Source: Candidatus Thorarchaeota archaeon (GTDB lineage: Archaea > Asgardarchaeota > Thorarchaeia > Thorarchaeales > Thorarchaeaceae). From it: a stretch of DNA of 5,412 nucleotides. The stretch lies in assembly GCA_016841005.1 (NCBI GenBank), contig JAEORG010000311.1, positions 1-5,412 on the forward strand, written 5' to 3'. The position numbers and the translations under genes are program-made. The notes beneath the pieces were generated by a model. The model saw nothing but the letters and a program-made list of their open reading frames with translations, did no database searches and was not told the DNA's origin. The stretch's first letter is position 1. Each line of letters opens with the position of its first letter. Shown piece after piece: positions 1-5,304 of the stretch.

Positions 1-2005
1 CAAATGTCCATGGCCAAGATGGAATAAATACTCCAGCTGCTAGATCGAGGTAAGTCCAGAGAATGGATGCAGCTCCAGTAATTATTGTGAAGATTATAGC
101 TATCCAGCCAATCCGTTTTTCGCTGGGAGTCTTCTTCTGAACTGCAACGAACCACAATATTAACATCCAGAACAATGGACCTGCAACAAGCATCATGAAT
201 GTCCGAATGATGTTGTGTTCTGCGATTATAGCAAACAGACTTACATTTGTTGCGAGAACTAGTTCAAGTCCATTAGGGTCTCCAATCTCGGAGATTAATC
301 CGACGAATGAGTTAAAGAGATTGTAGGGATCTATGAGTACAGATAAAATCAAAACACTCAAGACGGCACCTACAATTCCTCCTACAAAGAGTATAATGAC
401 ATCTCGGATGTCCCGTTTCTCGACTGCAACTAGTGGAGCTTGTTCAACCCCACATTCGTCCTCCCATTTCTGTTTGAAATGGAAGTAGTATTGCACGAAC
501 AGGACAACAGCCGCGAAAATACCCAACTCGAATACAAAGGCATAGACGATTCGCCACAACAAATCAGCTGTGGGAGGAATGACAAGAGGTCGTAAATAAT
601 AGAAGAATGCATTACCAAAATGCACAGGTGTTGGTAGTAATCCTAGTAGATAATCTCGTCCAGGTAATATGAACCAGACAGATATTGTAACAATAGCTCC
701 TGAGATGAAGGCAAATCCTTCCATTCCTCCAGATACTCGCTTGCGTATATAATTACCAATCACACCAAGGAATATCATCATTCCTAGTGGAATAAGTAAC
801 ATCATCAATGTCCACACAATGGGCGATATCAGTGCACCATTGTTTGGAGCAGAGAATATCAAAAATGCTACACTGTCATCAATTTGTCCTGGGTAGAAAA
901 TGAATCCCATTCCATGTGTCACTGCATAGTTTAGTGTCACTGCTACAACTGAACCGACAAACGCAGCAATAACAACAGTTGATGATACCAAGCTTGCTGC
1001 AATATTCTTGATGAAACCGGTCCAATTTGTGGATTTTAGAGCTTTGCGGGGACTAGAAACTCTCTCGAACACTTTCTTGTATAATACAACAGAAAAATCT
1101 TCAGCTATTGGGAGAAGCAAGATCGCATATAAGATTGGAACGAAAGCAATTACTAATCCTATCATGTAATCGTTGATCAATATTGAGATTGCACCATCAA
1201 TATATGCGCGGCTAAAATCAACACTTATCGTTATAATTGACAATAGGATGTTAAGTCTAAAGAACCAACCCAAAACACCACGCATCATCTCTGCTCCAAC
1301 ATCTCGACCCCCTAACATCGTACCTGCACCCTTTGCAATCCTGTTTGAAGCAGGATAACCAAATCTATAGATCCAAGTGAAGAAGACAATAATTCCATAG
1401 AGATAGGGATTAATGGTAGTGTCCATATACAATCCGATTGAAGGTACGATTGTAACAAGACCAATTAGAAGGTAATCTCTCCAAGACTCACTCCATGCCT
1501 TTCGCACAACTTCAGGGTTGAGCGGTTGAGGTTCGACTCCTTCAAACTTGATATTTTCCAATCTATTACGCAGGTTATCATAACCATCAGTTTGAGGCTC
1601 TTTCTTGGTGATCTTCCTAATCACATTACTGAATTTCATCTTTAGCGGATCTTGTAATGCAAGTTTGAGCATGATAACGACCTGACCAAACAAGACAGCA
1701 ACAAAAGACACCAAGATCCAGACGAAGAATGTTTGAAGCGAGTATCCTATATGAAACATGAAATTCGTAAATAAAACCCAAAAGAGATCAGTTCCAAATA
1801 CATTATCTTGAAATCCAACACCAACATAGGGATCTAGATACCAATTATTCCAAAGAAAGAAGAAAATACTGTTGATGTACATCAGGCCAATGAAAGCCTC
1901 GATGTACTGATTCCTCTTCTCCCCAAAGAGAAGTGTGTAAATAAGTGTGATAATCAAAGGAGGAAGAAGTTCAACGATGATGGTAAATAATGTGAGCTCT
2001 GCCAT
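1..2005 (-). CDS. Large multi-pass membrane protein of unknown function, C-terminus beyond window
   Basis: Reading the minus strand from ATG at 2005 gives 668 codons without a stop, running off the left edge, so the gene is 3'-partial. I do not recognise the family. The protein is very hydrophobic, with roughly 13-15 likely membrane segments, for example near residues 5-27, 37-57, 73-116 (one or two), 178-196, 200-217, 245-263, 279-301, 335-360, 392-420, 430-448, 484-508, 535-558, 603-622 and 633-660. There is no cleavable signal peptide. The largest hydrophilic stretch, residues 118-177, is rich in Lys, Arg and Glu and is probably cytoplasmic; a second charged loop lies at about 509-534. I see no nucleotide-binding, protease or glycosyltransferase motif. 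The start is supported by GGAG at 2015-2018 (9 bases before the ATG) and by an in-frame stop further upstream with no ATG between. It is divergent from ferritin. Coding status is sure; function is unknown (transporter or lineage-specific integral protein are guesses). Confidence 0.9.
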   Translation of the reverse strand, partial: MAELTLFTIIVELLPPLIITLIYTLLFGEKRNQYIEAFIGLMYINSIFFFLWNNWYLDPYVGVGFQDNVFGTDLFWVLFTNFMFHIGYSLQTFFVWILVSFVAVLFGQVVIMLKLALQDPLKMKFSNVIRKITKKEPQTDGYDNLRNRLENIKFEGVEPQPLNPEVVRKAWSESWRDYLLIGLVTIVPSIGLYMDTTINPYLYGIIVFFTWIYRFGYPASNRIAKGAGTMLGGRDVGAEMMRGVLGWFFRLNILLSIITISVDFSRAYIDGAISILINDYMIGLVIAFVPILYAILLLPIAEDFSVVLYKKVFERVSSPRKALKSTNWTGFIKNIAASLVSSTVVIAAFVGSVVAVTLNYAVTHGMGFIFYPGQIDDSVAFLIFSAPNNGALISPIVWTLMMLLIPLGMMIFLGVIGNYIRKRVSGGMEGFAFISGAIVTISVWFILPGRDYLLGLLPTPVHFGNAFFYYLRPLVIPPTADLLWRIVYAFVFELGIFAAVVLFVQYYFHFKQKWEDECGVEQAPLVAVEKRDIRDVIILFVGGIVGAVLSVLILSVLIDPYNLFNSFVGLISEIGDPNGLELVLATNVSLFAIIAEHNIIRTFMMLVAGPLFWMLILWFVAVQKKTPSEKRIGWIAIIFTIITGAASILWTYLDLAAGVFIPSWPWTF

Positions 2006-2014
2006 AATCTCACT

Positions 2015-2018
2015 CTCC
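2015..2018 (-). promoter_or_regulatory. Ribosome-binding site of the membrane protein gene
   Basis: On the minus strand GGAG, followed by AGTGAG, lies 9 bases upstream of the ATG at 2005. This matches part of the archaeal Shine-Dalgarno consensus AGGAGGTGATC and supports that start. Confidence 0.6.
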
Positions 2019-2048
2019 AGAGGCTGAGACCAGTATCTTTGGTTTGTG

Positions 2049-2063
2049 AGTAAAAAAGGTTCG
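2049..2063 (-). promoter_or_regulatory. Candidate BRE/TATA promoter of the membrane protein gene
   Basis: On the minus strand CGAACC (2063-2058, BRE-like) is followed directly by TTTTTTACT (2057-2049, TATA-like). A start of transcription about 25 bases downstream would fall near 2030, leaving a leader of about 25 bases that includes the GGAG ribosome-binding site. This is inferred from spacing and composition only. Confidence 0.4.
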
Positions 2064-2101
2064 TTGTACTTAGCTCAGGGTTACAAAAGAGAATGCCAGA
2101 C

Positions 2102-2117
2102 CGAAATGGTTAATATT
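2102..2117 (+). promoter_or_regulatory. Candidate BRE/TATA promoter of ferritin
   Basis: CGAAATGG (2102-2109, BRE-like with the A-rich core) precedes TTAATATT (2110-2117, TATA-like). Transcription would begin near 2138-2142, giving a leader of about 25 bases before the ATG at 2164. A 10-bp perfect palindrome (ATTCTAGAAT, 2115-2124) overlaps its downstream edge and is described separately. Confidence 0.5.
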
Positions 2118-2124
2118 CTAGAAT
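2115..2124. promoter_or_regulatory. Palindrome overlapping the ferritin TATA box, possible operator
   Basis: ATTCTAGAAT is a perfect 10-bp palindrome starting inside the putative TATA element and ending before the predicted transcription start. A repressor bound there would block TBP or polymerase, and ferritin genes are often iron-regulated. It does not match the DtxR/MDR1 or Fur consensus as I know them, and a 10-bp AT-rich palindrome can arise by chance, so the role is speculative. Confidence 0.25.
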
Positions 2125-2152
2125 TAATTATCGTGAAGCGCAGGAAGACTTT

Positions 2153-2157
2153 GGTGA
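2153..2157 (+). promoter_or_regulatory. Ribosome-binding site of ferritin
   Basis: GGTGA lies 6 bases before the ATG at 2164 and matches the core of the archaeal Shine-Dalgarno sequence. It decides in favour of this ATG over the out-of-frame ATG at 2159. Confidence 0.75.
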
Positions 2158-2163
2158 GATGAT

Positions 2164-2691
2164 ATGGAGATAAGTCAAGAACTACAAGACGCAATCAATG
2201 ATCAGATAAATTTTGAACTCTATAGTGCATACATCTACTTATCCATGGCCGCATGGTTTGAGAAGCATAACCTTCCCGGGATGGCACATTGGATGGAAGT
2301 TCAAGTAGATGAGGAATATGCTCATGCAATTAGGTTCTACAGACACCTTGTTGAACGAGGTGGCAGAGTCCTCATGAAATCAATTGAGGGCCCCGAAACC
2401 GAGTGGGCTAAAGCTGTCGATGTGTTTGCAATGGCATATGATCATGAGAAGATAGTAACTGGGCGAATCTACAAGATTGGTGAGATAGCAGAGCGTGAAG
2501 GAGATCGAGCTGCGAAGGGGATGCTTCAATGGTTCTATGATGAACAGGTTGAGGAAGAAAAAAACACTAGTGAGATTCGAGATACACTCAAGATGATTGG
2601 TGACAACGTTCATGCACTACTTAGGTTAGACAGAGAATTGGCAGCAAGGCCAGCTGCTCCTGCCCCACCACTTAGCTCAACAGCACCATAA
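2164..2691 (+). CDS. ftn: Ferritin (non-haem ferroxidase, iron storage)
   Basis: This is a 175-residue four-helix-bundle ferritin of the FtnA type, which oxidises Fe(II) to Fe(III) and stores it as mineral inside a 24-subunit cytoplasmic shell. The ferroxidase ligands are all visible in family spacing: Glu18, Glu51, His54, Glu95, Gln128 and Glu131, plus the conserved Tyr25. Family signatures include FELYSAYIYLSMA (17-29) and DEEYAHA (49-55). Length is normal for archaeal and bacterial ferritins. Residues 160-175 form a Pro/Ala/Ser-rich tail that is probably disordered; it replaces the usual short C-terminal helix end and is mildly unusual. The start is fixed by GGTGA six bases upstream. It is divergent from the membrane protein and is followed by a hairpin and T-run, so it is likely monocistronic. 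The absence of a haem-ligating role is inferred from type, not tested. Identification is very secure. Confidence 0.96.
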   Translation: MEISQELQDAINDQINFELYSAYIYLSMAAWFEKHNLPGMAHWMEVQVDEEYAHAIRFYRHLVERGGRVLMKSIEGPETEWAKAVDVFAMAYDHEKIVTGRIYKIGEIAEREGDRAAKGMLQWFYDEQVEEEKNTSEIRDTLKMIGDNVHALLRLDRELAARPAAPAPPLSSTAP

Positions 2692-2704
2692 TATTAAATA
2701 CAAA

Positions 2705-2748
2705 CCCAGTTCTGAGTGAAAAACTCAGACTGGGATTATACACTTTTT
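2705..2748 (+). terminator. Stem-loop plus T-run after ferritin
   Basis: CCCAGTTCTGAGT (2705-2717) pairs with ACTCAGACTGGG (2723-2734) as a 12-bp stem with one bulged T (2711) and a GAAAA loop (2718-2722). A run of five T (2744-2748) follows after nine bases. It starts 13 bases after the ferritin stop, so it fits a transcript end or a 3'-protective hairpin; archaeal termination depends mostly on the T-run itself. The stem covers the GTG at 2716, arguing that this codon is not a translation start. Confidence 0.55.
2735..2748 (+). promoter_or_regulatory. Candidate TATA region of the peptidase-coaD unit
   Basis: The AT-rich stretch 2735-2748 (ATTATACAC then five T) could act as a TATA box, placing a transcription start near 2762-2772 and giving a leader of about 45-55 bases before ATG 2815. 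A second candidate is ATATTAAATA at 2691-2700, overlapping the ferritin stop, which would give a leader of about 90 bases. Neither has a convincing BRE. Confidence 0.3.
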
Positions 2749-2786
2749 ATGAAAATCGCATCAGCAGTAGGGTACTTATTGGGGTG

Positions 2787-2810
2787 TTACACCAGCGGAT
2801 GTTGGTGTAA
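2787..2810 (+). promoter_or_regulatory. Leader hairpin sequestering the peptidase ribosome-binding site
   Basis: TTACACCA (2787-2794) is perfectly complementary to TGGTGTAA (2803-2810). Inside it, G2795-T2802 (wobble) and C2796-G2801 extend the stem to 10 bp with a GGAT tetraloop (2797-2800). The GGTG at 2804-2807, the best ribosome-binding site for ATG 2815 (7-base spacing), lies wholly in the 3' arm. This is the layout of a translational switch such as a thermosensor or protein-binding leader. As DNA, it could also be an operator. The pairing is seen directly; the regulatory role is inferred. Confidence 0.45.
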
Positions 2811-2814
2811 GTCA

Positions 2815-4809
2815 ATGTTATTGCCTGATGAAATGGTAGAATCTGTTGTTGATACAGTTTCAGGACTAAAGGCTCTTGATTATGTAATTGGAATTTCCCA
2901 ATTTCACAGGATTCAAGCAAGTCCAGGTCTTATGGAATCCCTTGATTATGTGAAGCGAGAAGTGGAGAAGATTTCAAAAGCTAGAACAAAACTTCACGAA
3001 TATGTCGCAAAAGGAGAGGGGTCCATTGGGAAATGGGAGAATTTGTATGGATGGACTCCGAAATCAGCAAAACTTGAACTAATTGGACCTGAGAAGAAAA
3101 CACTTGCGGATTTCTCAAGTGAACCTATATCATTAGCAGCTTTCTCAACAACAACTGATGTTGAAGCTGAAGTAGTGTTCGTAGGAAAAGGTACGACGAC
3201 TGAAGATTATGAAGGAAAAGACATCAGTGGAAAGATTGTTCTTTCAACTTCTCGAGCATCTCAATTCTACAAGATGGCATGCGTTGAAAGGGATGCAATT
3301 GGATTTCTAACATACATTCCACCATCAGGAAATGACGAGATTGCTAATATTCGAAGATATGAAGGAATTTGGCCTGAACAGGGAGAGAAAGATAAGACGA
3401 AATTTGGTTTCGCATTAACTCAGGCGGACGGAATCAAATTGAAGAATCTGCTTGAAGATGGGAAAACTGTCAAAGTCAAAGCAAAGGTAGAAGCTTATCT
3501 AGGAGAGGGAAAACAGGGTGCACTCTCAGCAGTTTTAGAAGGGAAGGACAAAACCAAAGAAGTGTGGTTAGTCGCTCATATTTGCCATCCCCATCCAGGT
3601 GCAAATGATAATGCATCCGGCAGTGCAGCGCTACTTGAAACTCTCCGAGTCATAAGTCAGTTGATTGGAGATGGAACAATCGAACAACCAGACTATTCAA
3701 TCAGATTTGTGTGGATGCCAGAATGGCATGGAATGATTGAATACATAAACGAGGAGAAGGATGCACTTAGCAGATGCAAGTTTGTCATCAATGCTGATAT
3801 GGTGGGAGCTAATCCATGTTTGTCCGGCTCAATAATGAATCTTTACAGGACTCCTTATTCACTTCCAAGTACACTGAATAATGTTGCGTCACATTGGTTA
3901 TGTGTTGAGGCAGGTAGAAAGCATGATCCGTCTAAAGGAGGGTCTCTAGCGCCATTCAGATGGGAATATCGTCCATACTCCCCAGGTAGTGATCATTTCA
4001 TGTTCACTGATAGTAGCGTTGCAATACCAGCAATTATGCTTAATCAGTTTCCAGACAAATTTTATCATACATCTACAGATACACCGGACAAAATTGATGT
4101 AGCTCAAATGGCGAGAGCATCAAGAATCCTGGTCCTCTCAGCTCTTACCTTGGCACATCCTCGGTACACGTGCAAGGAAAGGCTATTGACTATAGCTCGA
4201 AATGAAGCAGTTGACATCATGCAGAAGATCACCACTGAAGGTGTAACAGAACTAGGAAGGTGTTTGGATAATCCAGAAAAAATCTATCCAAGACTAATGA
4301 AATGGCTATGTTATGCAAAAGATCTCGGAATATCAACTCTGGATAAGGCAGAAGCAGAGTGGCATCTGATTTCTGAACAAAAAGAAATCAAGGAGGCACT
4401 TAAGACAAGTCTAGAGATGCTATATACTACAGAGATGGTTATTGCAAGAAAGGCATACTTAGGAGCGTGTGCTGAGGTCGGACTTGAAGCAAAGGAAGAT
4501 GGACAATTCGATCTTGAATCAGTAAAAAGTACTTTGCAAATCAAAAGAAAGCTAAAATATGCTCTACCTCCTGGAGCTTTATCAAAACTCGATTCTGCTA
4601 GGCGTATCAAATACGCCAATTTGAACATGGAAGAAATAGGGATTTTTGCAATGATAGATGAGATGCTCAACATGAGTATTGATTGGATTCGACTGGAGGA
4701 TGTATGGGACATGCTCAGCTTTCAATTCGGAAAAAATGACAAGAAGGTCCTTGAGGATACTGTGAAAGATTTAGTTGAACTTGGAGTACTCGAAACGAAA
4801 GAAGAGTGA
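2815..4809 (+). CDS. PA-domain M28-like zinc aminopeptidase (DUF4910/Iap-like)
   Basis: This is a 664-residue predicted metallo-aminopeptidase. Residues 1-100 form a helical N-terminal part with the motif HRIQASPG (31-38). About 102-227 resemble a PA (protease-associated) domain, with DYEGKDISGKIVL. About 237-442 form the M28-like core: His255 in AHICHP, Asp265 in PGANDNASG, Glu303 in MPEWHG, Asp328 in NADMVG and His418 in FYHTSTDTPD, the order expected for the zinc site, plus SDH (392-394). Residues 443-664 are mostly helical, and the last 60 look like a winged-helix fold; that is inference. Metal motifs indicate hydrolysis of N-terminal residues, but the natural substrate is unknown. There is no signal peptide, so it is probably cytoplasmic. 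I chose ATG 2815 because GGTG lies seven bases upstream. In-frame GTG 2716 and ATG 2749 lack such a site and would add a Cys/Trp-rich stretch through two hairpins. CoaD follows after nine bases. Confidence 0.85.
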   Translation: MLLPDEMVESVVDTVSGLKALDYVIGISQFHRIQASPGLMESLDYVKREVEKISKARTKLHEYVAKGEGSIGKWENLYGWTPKSAKLELIGPEKKTLADFSSEPISLAAFSTTTDVEAEVVFVGKGTTTEDYEGKDISGKIVLSTSRASQFYKMACVERDAIGFLTYIPPSGNDEIANIRRYEGIWPEQGEKDKTKFGFALTQADGIKLKNLLEDGKTVKVKAKVEAYLGEGKQGALSAVLEGKDKTKEVWLVAHICHPHPGANDNASGSAALLETLRVISQLIGDGTIEQPDYSIRFVWMPEWHGMIEYINEEKDALSRCKFVINADMVGANPCLSGSIMNLYRTPYSLPSTLNNVASHWLCVEAGRKHDPSKGGSLAPFRWEYRPYSPGSDHFMFTDSSVAIPAIMLNQFPDKFYHTSTDTPDKIDVAQMARASRILVLSALTLAHPRYTCKERLLTIARNEAVDIMQKITTEGVTELGRCLDNPEKIYPRLMKWLCYAKDLGISTLDKAEAEWHLISEQKEIKEALKTSLEMLYTTEMVIARKAYLGACAEVGLEAKEDGQFDLESVKSTLQIKRKLKYALPPGALSKLDSARRIKYANLNMEEIGIFAMIDEMLNMSIDWIRLEDVWDMLSFQFGKNDKKVLEDTVKDLVELGVLETKEE

Positions 4810-4810
4810 T
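4806..4810 (+). promoter_or_regulatory. Ribosome-binding site of coaD overlapping the peptidase stop
   Basis: GTGAT, part of the archaeal Shine-Dalgarno consensus, overlaps the TGA stop of the peptidase and lies eight bases before ATG 4819. This supports translational coupling of the two genes. Confidence 0.5.
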
Positions 4811-4818
4811 ATCGCACC

Positions 4819-5301
4819 ATGAGTGATTGGCTCTATAAGAAGGTGGTCTTTGCAGGAACTTTTGACCACCTTCATGAAGGTCATAAGTACTTACTGCGAA
4901 CAGCAATGAAATTAGGAGAGAGAGTGAGTATTGGCCTCACCAGCGATAAGTTGTTGGCTCACAAGAAAAATCGTGATAAGATTCAATCCTTTGATGAACG
5001 TAAGTTAGCACTTGAAAACTTCTTTGAGGCAGAGAATGCATCCAAAAGGTGTCAAATATTCCCTATAGATACCAAGGAGGGCGGTGCAGATAAAATGGAA
5101 GATTTAGAGGCGTTGATTATTTCAGATGAGCTTTCTGTAGTAAATAATGCATTTGCCATCAATGAGATGAGAGCGAAGAATGGTCTGACTAGATTCCATA
5201 TTTTGATTATACCGCGTGTTCGTTCTGAGGACGGACGGCCTTTATCATCATCAAGACTCAGAGAGGGAGAGAGTTTTGAAGACCTCAAGTTTATCCGTTA
5301 A
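4819..5301 (+). CDS. coaD: Phosphopantetheine adenylyltransferase, archaeal type
   Basis: This 160-residue cytoplasmic enzyme of the nucleotidyltransferase superfamily transfers AMP from ATP to 4'-phosphopantetheine, giving dephospho-CoA and pyrophosphate, the penultimate step of CoA biosynthesis. The N-terminal GTFDHLHEGHK (13-23) carries the HxGH ATP-binding motif (His19, His22). SFDERKLALENF (57-68) and ISDELSVVNNAFAINEMR (101-118) correspond to conserved blocks of the archaeal/eukaryotic PPAT group (COG1019). SSSRLR (143-148) is the C-terminal counterpart of the ISSTRIR nucleotide-binding motif. The ISDEL stretch replaces the more common SEET-like sequence conservatively. Length is normal and no key residue is missing. 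It starts nine bases after the peptidase stop, so the two are probably co-transcribed. The gene is not the bacterial CoaD subfamily, although the symbol is shared. FMN or glycerol-3-phosphate cytidylyltransferases are the nearest alternatives but fit less well. Confidence 0.93.
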   Translation: MSDWLYKKVVFAGTFDHLHEGHKYLLRTAMKLGERVSIGLTSDKLLAHKKNRDKIQSFDERKLALENFFEAENASKRCQIFPIDTKEGGADKMEDLEALIISDELSVVNNAFAINEMRAKNGLTRFHILIIPRVRSEDGRPLSSSRLREGESFEDLKFIR

Positions 5302-5304
5302 TAT

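Noticed and set aside
430..618. Minus-strand 62-codon frame
   Set aside because: It lies in another frame of the long membrane-protein gene on the same strand and has no start signal or family-like features.
1173..1358. Plus-strand 61-codon frame
   Set aside because: It is antisense to the membrane-protein gene, whose 668-codon frame is uninterrupted here; no ribosome-binding site was seen.
2380..2613. Minus-strand 77-codon frame
   Set aside because: It is antisense inside the ferritin gene, whose conserved ferroxidase residues prove the plus frame.
2641..2691. Ferritin tail as an encapsulin cargo-loading peptide
   Set aside because: The tail lacks the Gly/Leu-rich GSL-type targeting motif. 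The protein is a classical self-assembling ferritin, not the short encapsulated type, and no encapsulin gene is in the window.
4311..4712. Minus-strand 133-codon frame
   Set aside because: It is antisense to the C-terminal part of the peptidase. Its Ser/Ile-rich composition is the usual shadow of a Glu/Lys/Leu-rich helical coding region.
4715..4906. Minus-strand 63-codon frame spanning the peptidase-coaD junction
   Set aside because: It overlaps the ends of two well-supported genes, and the peptide shows no recognisable domain.
5052..5288. Minus-strand 78-codon frame inside coaD
   Set aside because: It is antisense to conserved coaD coding sequence, including the SSSRLR motif.
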